Shown here one piece after another: positions 45,261 through 57,089 of a DNA stretch of 64,000 nt. The stretch's first letter is position 1, and the number at the start of each line of letters is the position of its first letter. The notes beneath the pieces are model-generated. The model saw only the letters and a list, made by a program, of their open reading frames with translations. It was not told the DNA's origin and ran no database searches. A program made the translations under genes and the position numbers. This stretch comes from Eupeodes corollae (lineage: Eukaryota > Arthropoda > Insecta > Diptera > Syrphidae): contig NC_079148.1 in assembly GCF_945859685.1 (NCBI RefSeq), forward strand, positions 22,021,946 to 22,085,945, read 5' to 3'.

Positions 45261-48200
45261 ATTTATTCTTCGTTTATATTAGTTCAGGAATGTTTACAGA
45301 ATTTTTTTTCAAAAAACCTCTATTTCAAGTTGAAGCTCCTTTTTGGAAGTTTTTAAGAAATGTATGCAATTGAATCTCTTCAGTTTTGACGGAATTTCCC
45401 TAGACGTCTAAGGTATTTTTTAAATGGTCTGATAAAGGAGCTATCTTTTGTCGTCAATTCTCTCACGGTCAGTTCTATACATTCATATCACTTTACATAA
45501 ATTCTTTGACATATGACTTCTTTAATTAAGTGATTTTGCAGATGACAGCAATTTTATGAATGTCTTTGAATTCATTATTCGCTGCTTAAATTTTTCAACG
45601 ACAACGATATTTTGTTCATCACCTACGTACGTAACTTATCGTTTAAATGAAAGCTCCCTTACCTACATCTATGTTTGCTCATGATGTTCATAAGTGGTAC
45701 TTAACTTATGTACATGTGCACATTTATGTTCTTGTCAACAGCTTTTTCAATTTCAACATTTATACCTTGGAATTTCTATTAAAGGTATTCCAATTTTAAG
45801 CTTGTCAAAAACACACTAAAATGTTAATATGATACCTTCGTTGAATCAAGACATTATTTTTTTTTTCTTTTATATAATTCCAAATAAAATTCATAAAATG
45901 TGAATTCAAAGAAAAATTAATTTATGCTCACAATAATTTATTAGCTTAAAGTAAACAAAAGTAAGTTAACCTTAAGATCCTTTTGAACGTTAAGTACACT
46001 ATCTTCTTTAGATTACGCTTTGACGTGCATCATAATTTAATAATTACGTTTCAAAAAGAACACGAATCTAAGTATTTTCTTTTGGGAAGTAAAATGCCTT
46101 ATATTCTTTATCCTGAATTAAAACATGACTATTGAAAAAAAAATATCCTTGATTTGATCTTAAAGAAATATTATTAATAGCACATCAAATGAGTTGATTC
46201 AAGAAACCAAAAATAAAGAATTCATACTTGGGTTTTACTGTAATCAAAGACTTTGCTTTGTTATTTTTTTTTTCAATCAAGTTGAAAGACATTTGAAAGC
46301 TGTATATACCTACCTAAATGGTCAAGATAACTATTTTATTCAATGTTGGTTTTTGGAAGAAGGAGAATGTCGAAAATCTAGTACTCGTTTTATGACTGGT
46401 TTAGTAATGCTTTGTAATGAATAAAAACCAAATCAAGATTAAGAATAATTACTTGACTGTTATGGTAAGATAAAAAAAGAAGCCTATTGAGATATAATAT
46501 CTTGATCTTTCATTAGAAGTAATAAGACTTACAAACAATATATTTGTATGTTCGCTTTTATCTTAAGATTTTCCGTTTAAGGTGGAGTACTGTCGAATAT
46601 TATTAATTCGATAAATTTTGACAGAAGTTTTAAAATATTTAACACAATGCCTCAAGTTAGTAATGGGGGATAGGATTTTAAATTAATTTCAGATACACAT
46701 TGGAATTGAATTTGTGGGAAACATTTAGCCGAGTAAACTGTTTAACATTCTTGATGTGCGGCTGAAAAAAAAAATCTCTTTACTTGACAGAACGTTATAA
46801 GTTGGGCATAAGGATAAACTGAGTTCAAGGTTAAATTTTTCGATGAGGGGAATGTAAATGGCTGCTAGTTTAATTCTGATCGCATAAGTCATGTCTTTTT
46901 TTGGTCAATTTGTAGGGTCATTACTACACAATTTTTGTTTAATACGAAATTAAAGAGTTTAAGTATTTGAGTGTTGTGCTGTAGCTTGTTAAACACAAAT
47001 ACAAATTTGTAAGTATTAAAGTTGTATTTTGTTACCTTAAGAATAGTTTGAACAATAGCAATAGTTTGATCCGGCTTACTGCCTCTTGGAAAGACTTGAC
47101 AGAATTTACAAAACTGCCACTTGTACCATAAAAAGTGTTTCCAACTTAGTCGTTCTGATGCATACCATATTTTTCAGGGAGCATAGAAAAGCAACAATCA
47201 GGAATTTTAGTGAAAAAGAGGATAGAGTTAAACTGACTGAAGTGTAGCCCCATACACAAAAGCTTGGAAGTGGTTAAACCCAGCGGATAATGAAAGGACC
47301 ACACTTTTCGATTGAGAAACATTTTTATATGGATAAGTTCTAATAAGTCGATTGTTACACAATATGCTTTTTACTTCAGTGGCTACGCACGGCGACGTTT
47401 TGTTTATGTGAAGGAATTAATATTTCTTTTACATGATGTTTGATAATACTGGAATCAATTGCGCCTCATTAATCTAAAATTTCCTATCACCATTTTCGGA
47501 AATTGAAATTGAAAATTAGTTCCAAATTTTTATAGAACTATGAATATAAGTATAATTGTTCAAAGAAATAAGTAAGTCATACATTTATTTAACTAAACTT
47601 TGACGTTCTTCCCAGCGCACGCAGTGGAAGCTCATTCGAGGAAAAACTAAATATGCCTGATTTTGAAACATTCTTTATTGGTGAGTAGTGTTATATATAT
47701 TCTATACTGTTTCTCAATAAATAAGCTTTATAGCACTGAAGGAATTATCCAAATCAGAGCAATAGTTTCTGAGATAAGAACGTTCAAACAAGCAAGCAAA
47801 CACACTTTTCAGCTTTATAATATTAGTTTAGAAGTACATAGATTACAATTTGTTCTAAGCTGAAACTCATGCACTTGGTTCATAACAATAAAATTAATCC
47901 ATCACACTTCTAAAAATTAAAAAATTTTGAATTTCTATAAAAAAATGATTCATAATCAATTTTTCTTGTATCGATTAGAAGTATATTTTGAACAATTTGT
48001 CAATGTCTCTCTCATGGTAACAAAAGTAGCACGCTTAAGTGATTTCGGTCCATTTCTTTTAAAAAGGTTAAAGAACGTTTCTTTTCAAAGAATTTCAATG
48101 GAAAACCTTTAAACATTTGATATATTCATATCAGACATTTTTAAGAAATCAAAAAGTTTCCTCTTTGAATCAATAAGAACTTGGTCATAGTTCTGAGTTC

Positions 48201-48358
48201 TGAAAAAGTCAATTAAAATTAAGTAATAAAGTCCAAGAATGAATAGAAATATACATCAAATATCTCAGAACTTTGTTGGTTATTCACTTTGATTCAAGTC
48301 ACTTCTTTCTGTCAGTTGCATTCAGGAACATAGCATACGCATATAAGAGATATGCATA
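45261..48358. other. AT-rich DNA without a supported gene
   Basis: Frames of 60-76 codons (46194-46424, 47663-47863, 47927-48112) lack domains. A stretch at 47060-47320 has somewhat coding-like composition (reading LLERLDRIYKTATCT and HRKATIRNF), but I could not match it to a family. No RNA gene was seen. Confidence 0.45.
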
Positions 48359-48550
48359 CAGTCCGTAATAATTGGAAAGGCTCACATATTGTTTCTTTTT
48401 TTAAACTAAATCTAAAAGTTTTGAGAAATTGTGCCAAGAAAATATTAAATTTTAATTCAACTACATGAAAAGTAGAAGTTTAGTAGTTAGCCGAATGACA
48501 ATAAGTATGTTGATCAAGAGTGCTTGACATTTGAAGCGCCTGAAACTAAA
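48359..48550 (+). mobile_element. Tc1-like element, 5' fragment
   Basis: It starts with CAGTCCGTAATAATTGGAAA next to TA, matching the termini of the Tc1 at 15696-17307. At 48482-48545 it contains 'gtagttagccgaatgacaataagt' followed by a degenerate IKSA.HLK coding piece, matching 16303-16365. An inverted end of the same type lies at 53188-53202, so the two may be the ends of one element opened by later insertions. Confidence 0.7.
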
Positions 48551-48556
48551 AACGAA

Positions 48557-48673
48557 CAGAGGCTGGGATGCGACCCACACTGATAACTTCCCATTACGTC
48601 TGTCAATTTGTCTTGCTTAAAAGTTGTTAGTTCAATTATTTATGAGGAATGTAAAGTTATCAACAAGATGATA
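48557..48673 (+). repeat. R repeat head
   Basis: 'agaggctgggatgcgaccca' followed by 'gataacttcccattacgtctgtcaatttg' is the R repeat 5' end. It is cut after about 115 bp by the mariner at 48676. Confidence 0.75.
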
Positions 48674-48675
48674 TA

Positions 48676-49608
48676 AAGGGTGATTTTTTTGAGGTTAGGA
48701 TTTTCATGCATTAGTATTTGACAGATCAGGCGGGATTTCAGACATGGTGTCAAAGAGAAAGATGCTCAGTATGCTTTGACATTTCATCCGCCGAAGCCGA
48801 ACGATCTGCCACAACGAATTTTCAGTGAATGGGCCCTAGAAAAGTTGGCAGAAAATCCGCTTTTTTATCGACAAATTTTGTTCAGCGATGAGGCTCATTT
48901 CTGGTTGAATGGCTACGTAAATAAGCGCAAAATTGCCGCATTTGGAGTGAAGAGCAACCAGAAGCCGTTCAAGAACTGCCCATGCATCCCGAAAAATGCA
49001 CTGTTTGGTGTGGTTTGTACGCTGGTGGAATCATTGGACCGTATTTTTTCAAAGATGCTGTTGGACGCAACGTTACGGTGAATGGCGATCGCTATCGTTC
49101 AATGCTAACAAACTTTTTGTTGCCAAAAATGGAAGAACTGAACTTGGTTGACATGTGGTTTCAACAAAATGGCGCTACATGCCACACAGCTCGCGATTCT
49201 ATGGCCATTTTGAGGGAAAACTTCGGAGAACAATTCATCTCAAGGAATGGACCGGTAAGTTGGCCACCAAGATCAAGGCGATTTGACGCCTTTAGACTAT
49301 TTTTTTTGTGGGGCTACGTCAAGTCTAAAGTCTACACAAATAAGCCAGCAACTATTCCAGCTTTGAAAGACAACATTTCCGAAGAAATTCGGGCTATTCC
49401 GGCCGAAATGCTCGAAAAAGTTACCCAAAATTGGACTTTCCGAATGGACCACCTAAGACGCGGCCGCGGTCAACATTTAAATGAAATTATCTTCAAAAAG
49501 TAAATGTCATGGACCAATCTAACGTTTCAAATAAAGAATCGATGAGATTTTGCAAATTGTATGCGTTTTTTTTTTTTTAAGTTCTCAAGCTCTTAAAAAA
49601 TCACCGTT
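48676..49608 (+). mobile_element. mariner element with complete ends (933 bp)
   Basis: The ends AAGGGTGATTTTTT (left) and the inverse of AACGGTGATTTTTT (right, 49595-49608) are each flanked by TA. The leader up to 48787 is almost the same as 297-409 inverted. An internal deletion removed the transposase start and DNA-binding domain. Confidence 0.9.
48788..49503 (+). pseudogene. mariner transposase lacking the DNA-binding domain
   Basis: The leader '...tgacatttcatc' is joined directly to PPKPNDLPQRIFSEWALEKLAENPLF. QILFSDEAHFWLNGYVNK holds the first catalytic Asp (about 48882). A frameshift near 48935-48945 leads to MHPEKCTVWCGLYAGGIIGPYFFKD, VTVNGDRYRSMLTNFLLPKMEELNLVDMWFQQ and then NGATCHTA, where the second catalytic Asp has become Asn (about 49170). 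The third block should read RSCDLTPLDYFLWGY but reads RSRRFDAFRLFFLWGY through a local double frameshift (about 49271-49310), so the last Asp is lost too. The C-terminus GQHLNEIIFKK at 49503 is intact. Confidence 0.88.
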
Positions 49609-49613
49609 TAAAA

Positions 49614-49960
49614 ACAAAAGAGGCTGGGATGCGACCCACACTGATAACTTCCCTACCCGTCTGTCGATTTGTCTTGCTTAAAACTTTGTACGTTTTCGTC
49701 TTGGGTTAAAAAAGTTGTTAGTGTTGAATTATTTATACAAATTTTAAAGTTACCAACAATATAATATACAACATACAAAATTTATATAAAGAAATAGTTT
49801 AGTTTGAAAATCTAGACTAGATTTTTAGTCGAAACACACATTTTTACCAATTTAAGTAGCATTTCTTAAAGTTTTACAAATTGGATAAATGAAATTAATA
49901 AGTGCTTTTTTTTGGTATTCCATATATAGTGAAGTGAGAAATTGCCAACAAAACGAACCG
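49614..49960 (+). repeat. R repeat, 5' part
   Basis: It begins 'aaagaggctgggatgcgacc', with 'gataacttccctacccgtctgtcgatttg'. It continues with the same 'gttgttagt..tgaattattta' and 'aaagttaccaaca' blocks as the head at 48557-48673, and further on 'gatttttagtcgaaacac' as at 15479. The following kilobase does not match R. Confidence 0.7.
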
Positions 49961-51004
49961 CAATATTAGCCAGATTTTTGTGTTTAAAAATTGGTACAAC
50001 TGAAAGAAGATCTGTCAGAATAATAATTTAAAAAAAAAACACACACAAATAGATGAAAGTTTTGTGAAAATCAAATTTTAAAATTAACTTAGCAAAAAAA
50101 CTAACTAAAACTACCGAAGTGGACAATTTTCAAGAAGAAATGGTAAGGAAGCATCTGGAAATTGAGATTTTATAAAAAAAAGTTTATTTAACAATTGCTT
50201 CAAGGAGGGTGTTGTTCGTAGACTGCAACATTAACATGTGGTGTTGATCCGTCGGGGATCGGAGTCGAGTCAAAATTTGCGAAGAAAAACTTGTGTAGAG
50301 GAGTTGGTTTTACAGATAATGTGTTATGGTCTGTTTATTTGAATGTTTGTGTACAAAATATAGTTTTAGTTTAATCAAATTGAAAAAAAAATTGCACATG
50401 GAAAAGGTAGAATATTTGTGTATGGTGCTGAACTATTCAGTTCTTCGTTGTTTAACACGAATCAAACTATCTTACTTATTCTTACTTCATAAGAAACATC
50501 GAAACACCATTTGCATTTTAGAAAGTGCTGTCAAAGTTAATCATTTTTAAATCTTTTTGTGCGGTGGAAACACCATGAATATTTATTTAATCTAAACTGA
50601 GATGAAACTTTGGAAAAACATAAATATCTTTTCTATTGTTTTCTCTTGCAAAATAAGCCCAGATAGTCCATTTTCACTAACAAAACTAAATAATATCAAG
50701 AGTAATAGATTGATTTTTTCCCCAATGGAAAACACATGATTCCAAATACACAACTACTCAACGAACAAAGCCATCGAGATACAAATGCAATATCAACCGT
50801 ACCAACATTTGAGAACGAAATCACATGAGATCTATTCGAGACTCGTACAAATGCCAAAAACCTATCCATAGTACGATTCTACTCTAACTTTTATCGGTGT
50901 TAATCATACTATGCATATTGTTTTTGTTATTAGTATAAGATCCCACTATACTATGGATAGATTTTCCAACAAAATACCGTTAATTTCAGAGATATCAGGA
51001 ACCG
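49961..51004. other. unassigned DNA between R repeat parts
   Basis: No match to the R repeat or to a known element. The 74-residue frame at 50326-50550 has no domain. Confidence 0.4.
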
Positions 51005-52260
51005 AACATCAAGTTTTACCAAATTTGCATACTATTTCTTGTAGATTTTATTTTTTCATTATGAAAAAACGGACTGTTGGATTTTTAGATAAAAAAAAAA
51101 CTACTGAATATCGAAAACAATATTTTCCGTGAAATAAAAAAGTTTGAAGACAATATTTTTAATTTTTGAAAAGCTATTTGAGTCGAAAGTAAATTTTTAC
51201 TATGTTTTAGTATTGTTTTTTGTTAGGTTTTAATTTTTTGTAAAAAAAACTGTCAATTCGATTTTTCTTAAAATTTTACTGAGTGTTGACAACAATATTT
51301 TTTAAAAGATAAGAGTTTGAAGTTTAAAGCCATAATCTCAAAGTTTTGAAAAGATATTTGAGTCGAAAATCAATTTTTACCAAATTATGTAAATTTTCTT
51401 TTAAGTTTTTTTTTTTTTTTTGTAAAAAAAATGTCAATTTGATTTTTCTCATAATTGTACTCAATGCTGAATCAATATTTTTTAAAAGTTGAAGGTAGTT
51501 TAAGGCCAATATCTCAAATGTTTAAAAAGATAATTGAGGCGAAAATCAATTTTTAAAAACTTTTATCAATTTTTTTAGTTGGGTTTTTAATTTTATTTAA
51601 AAATCTGTCAATTTGATTTTTATCAAAATTTGTCCGAATGGTGAAAACAATATTTTTTGTAAGTTAAAATTAGGTGGAAGCCATAACCTCAAAGTTTTGA
51701 AAAGATGTTCGAGTCGAAGTCAATTTTTTATCAAATTTGAGTAATGTTTTTTTTATGTTATTTAACGTTATTTTTCGTTTCACAAAATGATGTGGAGATA
51801 AAATCATTTTTTGTTCGTAAAATTTTCGAGGTGACACATTTTTTTCAGTTTTTGAAAACAGTTAATTGGATTTTTTTTCAAAAAATATACTTCTTTGTTT
51901 CAAAACTCTAGCGTTTTTGGTTCTTAAGATATTTAGGGTTAACCAAAATTGTCTCTTTTTTAAACTGCTATGGACAAAAAAAACTACCCACGCATTTTTC
52001 TTGAGAGCCCTTTCTGCATCTGTCTGCCTTATTATCTGTAGAACAAAATTTATTTGAAGTCGATATCTCTTCTGGTTGTTGAGCTATGGACGACGAAAAA
52101 ACGGACGGACGAACGGACGTACGTTCGTACACACGAACGCACAGACATCTTTCTAAAAATCTTTTATTTCGACTCTAGGGACCTTGAAACGTCGAGAAAT
52201 GCCAACATTTTCAATTTGACAAATCGGACCCATTACAATAACTTCCCATGGGAAGTTAAA
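51005..52260 (+). repeat. R repeat, internal and 3' part with perfect terminal palindrome
   Basis: It is colinear with 10820-12057: 'gaaaaaacggactgttgga' (about 51062), four or five ~175-bp internal units, 'cattttttgttcgtaaaat', 'gatatttagggttaaccaaaat', and the 3' block. It ends in TAACTTCCCATGGGAAGTTA at 52239-52258, a perfect 20-bp palindrome. Confidence 0.8.
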
Positions 52261-53187
52261 AACGGAGCAAAGCGCAAAAACAACAGTGGCAAATTTGTCG
52301 GACAATTCCTGACAATGCCAATTTCTTTATGAAACAAAAAGATTAAAACTTTTTGGTATTTTCCTACATTTCTACCAAATTGTCGAATAGTTTATGAAAA
52401 AAAGTTTTGACATTTTTAAAGTTGTAAATTAATAAAATGTGACCTGTCACTTGTCGAAATAGTAATGTTTATTAAAAGTGTTCCCCGTTTTTTTTTAATC
52501 CTGTATGATTCCATGAAAGACACATTTTTCAAGCTATAGGAAACAAATACATAAAATACTTTTCTTAACCTTAAGCAGCCACACGAGGTAATTCTTTACT
52601 GCAGGTGAAATAAGAAGTCTTAAACCTTTTAAATTAACACAGCAAATGGCATCTAATGGTGGCAGGTCATTTTAAGAAGTACCTTCGCCACATAGTAAGC
52701 CAACACAAATGCATGGTTTTAAAAGTTAGTTTCCTTGGCCTGGTGTAATTAGTTAGCCCGTGTGGCCGTTTGCGTTTATTTTTTAATTCGACTTTAAATT
52801 AAAAAATCTAAACCATGAGAAACGTTGAAGTTCTCTTCCCCTAAAATGATAAAATCAGCTAAAAGGCTTAAAAAAGCATCTTTTTCATCGTGTGGTAATG
52901 AGTTACACCGTGTGGCCACTAATGGGCCTAAATGAGGTGTGTCCACTAAGGGTTAAAAAAGAAAATGATGTAGTTTTCTTTTAATGTTACAAATAAGAAA
53001 TATTGGATTTAAGTGTATCTAAACGAAATAATTTCAGACGATTTCGGAACTATTTGAAGCTCCTCTTATTTAAAAAAATGCAATTTTAACTTGCAACAAA
53101 ATACAAAATTCCATAGGTTCTCATCAAATTCGAAGTTACGTAAATTATTAAGTTAAAGAATATAAAATAAGATACGTGACGCTATCT
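52261..53187. other. AT-rich DNA, possibly the rest of the opened Tc1 element
   Basis: No transposase sequence could be read here. Short repeats of 'cgtgtggcc' occur near 52760, 52910 and 52940. Confidence 0.35.
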
Positions 53188-53202
53188 AAATGTTCCGGAC
53201 TG
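53188..53202 (-). repeat. Tc1-type terminal repeat (right end)
   Basis: Inverted CAGTCCGGAACATTT followed by TA. It is the counterpart of the left end at 48359 and differs at one position from the 15696 family end. Confidence 0.7.
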
Positions 53203-54500
53203 TATAAGTGTATAAATTAAAACTATTGGAAACATTTTAAGGAGGAACAAAATGTAAAAGAAATTTGATTCATACAAGAAGAACAAGAAAGATGATTAAC
53301 TCATTCTTTAATTAAACAATTATTTACTCATATTATTATGTAAACAATCTAACAAATCTTCAAGTTCATGAAAAGATAAAGAGTTAAAAAACATCAACAA
53401 AATTATCCATTCCCCACATGGATAAGAGATAACATTATTTAATTAACATGTTTACCAGACCATAAAAATGCAACCAACAACAATATTGCTTCAGGCGAAA
53501 AATAAAACTGCGGCGAATTCACATTCTCTCCCTAAAGATTGAAAAAAAAACGACCTCAATTCTTTTTACACATTTATGCACTGCACATTTATATGAAGAA
53601 TTTAAAAATAAAAATGTAAAGTTTAATAAAAAATAAACACGAACAAAAAACTACTTCGGTTAATGGCATTAGGTATAAATTTAAACACACCAAAAATAAA
53701 AAAAAAAGGAACTTTAAATTAACTGCAATAAAACATGACTCACACTCCATAGCATTAAAGTCCACAACAAAACACAAGAAAAGAAGTCAAAGAACCCTGG
53801 AGGCACTTTACACGAAGCAACTCTCACGAAAAAAGAGCACGAGGAAGATATTAAAAAAAAGCAAACACAGAAAACAGCACCGAGTGTCAATGAATTTTCG
53901 ATTTGTATTTAAACAAAGACTGCAAAAACGATACCATCATCGCCATAGGAGGACCAGGCCAGAACCAGGACCCGAGGCAGAAGCAAACAGGGAAGGATCA
54001 GGAAGTTCAAAAAAAAAGAAAAGAAACAAAGAAAGAAGGTGTACATCATAAAACAGCAAAAACGCAAACAAGGAAAAGGAGAACAAAAATAAACAAATCC
54101 AATTCACCTGAAACAGAAGCGCCCCTTCTACAAACCCATAGAGCTATAGATTGTAGGTAACATAACCTACCAAGTTTCACCTATGCTATCTATCTAGGTA
54201 AGTGACGTTGCAGTGAATATGACTCCCAGTCCAAATTCCAATCCCAATGGAGAGAGGTTGGTTGGTTGGTCGGGTCGGGTCGGAGTTGGACAGGACACGT
54301 AGGAATAGGGTAAAACCGCCTCATGGATACAATTACCCACAAGGACCTACAACTATGTGCTCTGAATAATTAAAATGCAAAGGACACTAAAGAAAACAGA
54401 ACAAAACAAAAAGGAGATAGAAACACGAAATAGGAGATATACCAACGTACACATGGAGACTCATATTTTTCCGAATGAAAGCGGATGTGTGTATATAAAT
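53203..54500. other. no supported gene
   Basis: A-rich DNA. The 85-residue frame at 53903-54160 is Lys/Gln/Thr-rich by composition. GGTTGG/GGGTCGG short repeats lie at 54253-54290. Confidence 0.45.
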
Positions 54501-56800
54501 ACAAGAGAAATTGTTATCCTTCATCAACGAACGCTAACGGTATATGTATATAGTTAGTTCGTCCTTTCGTTGGTCGTGTCGTGGCTTAGACTGTTCGCAG
54601 CTCGCAGGTCGCTAAAAAGCAAAGATCCCTTCTCGTACCCCAAAGTCTACACTATTCACGTAGAGTCGTTTGGACCCTTGCTGCACCAAAACGGTGCCAA
54701 AGGAATGGAGAGGGTGACGATGAGAAGCTTGAGCAAAGCATGAGACACACGATTGCATGGCTAAATCCTGCGGCTTTTATAGTTTTTCCCTTTTTTCTTT
54801 ATTTCGCTTTTCCCGAGGATTTTTTAGCATATTGTGCACCGAACTGCATAAGAATTTGTACCCAATTCTTTTCTATTCATTATTCTCTCAGCACACTTAA
54901 CCCCGTCGTCATCATCGTCGACGTCGTCGTTCATCGTCTGCACTTTAGATATACGGGGAGGCGTGCCACGCAAAACAAATACAAACTATTGCCAAGAATT
55001 TTTATTTGGATGGAGGATTTCCTTTTTTGTTTCTTATACAAGTAGGTATTTACTTTTTTCACTTTGCTTCCTTTTTTCCTATTTTTTTCTGTGGTGCTTA
55101 GAGTTCACTTCAGTTTTCACTTATCTTCGGCACGAAAAACTATTTTTCAAAAAAGAATTTAAAATGACAACTACAACTGACACTTGACAACAACTGCCGT
55201 TAACAACAAACTACTTTATCGAAAAAGGACAATTATTATTATAACAAATGCTTGATTAATACTTTTATGTGCAAATATTTTAAATCACAGATTATAATTA
55301 TTTATTTTTTTCTTAAAAATTATCGTTGAATGCACTTGTTCAGAAACTTACGGCGAATTTGATTGAAACAACTTTTTACCGATCACACGGAAACCTAAAA
55401 TCAACCTGTCAACTTCCGTTGACTCCGTTACACTCTTTAAATCGAACAGAACACACAAAATGTGTCTTATTCTGATAAAAACAAACTGCGAAAACTTCTT
55501 TAAGCAGCGACACTACTTTATCGATCTTCAACGGCGAATTTGTAATTTCGAACTCGAAACGAGCGGGCGAAGATGCAATGCAATTTCTGATCACGCTTCG
55601 TGTAAATAACAACAATCAAATCAGCTGTGACGTAAGTCAGCTGTCAAAATTGATCACAGTGGTCTTTGTTTATGGAAACAAACACACAACGGCGCGGCGA
55701 ATTTGTGTTGAATTCCCGTAGGAGCCGTGATGTGACAAAATGGCAAACAAATTACCGCTGTTGATCCTCCGTTTGTGTTACCGACACTTCTTTTTTCTTT
55801 TGTTTAGAATTTATTGGTTCAATTGTGAAATTGATCAAAGTGCATATCTCTCGAGATTATGCTTTGTATCCTTTCTTGAAAATTTTTTATTTCACCACTT
55901 ATTTGATCTAAGATTATTTATTTATATTTTTTTTATTTTGGCAAAAATCAAAAATCAAAAACAGGATAAATAAAAAACGAGCGAAAGGCGAAGCAGTTAA
56001 TAAACAAAAAAATTTTCGTCGTTAAAGACACAATTCTTCACATCCCGTCGTACGCGCTTTTTCCGGATTTTTATCTTAAAAAAAAAATAAGTTATATCTT
56101 ATTTTTAAGGGCAACCGCAGACGACAGAAATCGCGACGACTAACAGTAAACAACTAAATGGTGGCTTCGCAGAACAAAATTAAAGAGCAAAAGCAGTATA
56201 GTAGCAGTATATCCAGCAGTACAACATCAAGGTGGAGCAGAGTGGAGCGGAGCAGAGTGGAATTATTTGCTCCCTCTTACATATCTTGTGGCTCAGATTT
56301 TCCTTTGTCATTTTTGTGATGTTGTTGCTGTTGTTGTAGTTGTATGAATTTTCTCGCTATATTGAGACTCTACCCTTTCGAACGTCGCTCGTTGTCGGTC
56401 GTTCCCTGTCGATTTGAAATATACCTACAACAAAAATAACAACCGAAAGGCAAATATCCCAGCACAGCTTTGAATTTCGCTTAAGAGCAAGCGAGATAAA
56501 ACGATAGCGAACGACCGACCGACACGAGAACGTTGTGATAAAAGTGGTTGTTATATCTCCTCAACTAAAAAAGAGAATGAGAGGAAAAACGACGTTATCG
56601 TAAGAATTTACTTAGCAATCAGTTTGCTTGGCCTATTGGGAGCATAATATCAGCTCAGAGGCACCATCAGCCAAAGCACCAGAACCAGCACCAGTAGCAG
56701 CATCAAAACCAGCAGCAGTACCAGTAGCAGCTATAACCAGCTTTATAGTGGATGCTTCACCATCCCATGTACAAATGTACAGTTAAACAATATTTTCCAG
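54501..56800. promoter_or_regulatory. GC-richer, promoter/5'UTR-like region (tentative)
   Basis: Compared with the rest of the window this stretch has more CpG and more mixed sequence (54540-54740, 54900-54970, 55380-55740, 56100-56760). It includes a cgtcgtc/gacgtcg run (54904-54935), an imperfect inverted repeat at 56379-56416 and 56505-56535, and CAG/ACC-type repeats at 56655-56740. Dipteran promoters and long 5'UTRs often look like this. No TATA box with a defined start, exon or conserved protein was established, and the strand is unknown. Confidence 0.3.
56158..56319 (+). CDS. possible small ORF of 53 codons (uncertain)
   Basis: ATG at 56158 in a favourable insect context (CTAAATGG, A at -3, G at +4) opens a Ser-rich frame MVASQNKIKEQKQYSSS that ends at 56317-56319. 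It lies in the promoter-like region and could be an upstream ORF, a short first exon, or chance. No family was recognised. Confidence 0.2.
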   Translation: MVASQNKIKEQKQYSSSISSSTTSRWSRVERSRVELFAPSYISCGSDFPLSFL

Positions 56801-57089
56801 TGGAGCTTATGGATACTGGAAGAAAGGCTAAACGTAAACAGAGAACGCTACTATAAAAGAGACATTCAAAGGGGTAGCTCAATGACAACTTACTTAGCTT
56901 TCGTGAGATATTATAGTGTGATGAAGCTTTTAGCAAATTTTTAAAAAGCTCCAACGAAAAACCATTGTTTACGCTTTTACAGAGTTAACTTAATGCTTTT
57001 TGTAGTTAAAAATACTTTTTAGTACAATTTAATATAACTGTTAATAAGAAGATAGTAGCAACTCTATTGGAAATTATTGGTTACCTGTT

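Noticed and set aside
53903..54160. 85-residue Lys/Gln-rich frame near a GC-richer region
   Set aside because: Low-complexity, no domain, and no evidence of splicing or a promoter on that strand.
55740..55973. 77-residue hydrophobic frame with a good ATG context
   Set aside because: The context AAAATGG is attractive, but the protein is Phe/Leu/Ile-rich as expected from T-rich DNA and matches nothing that I know.
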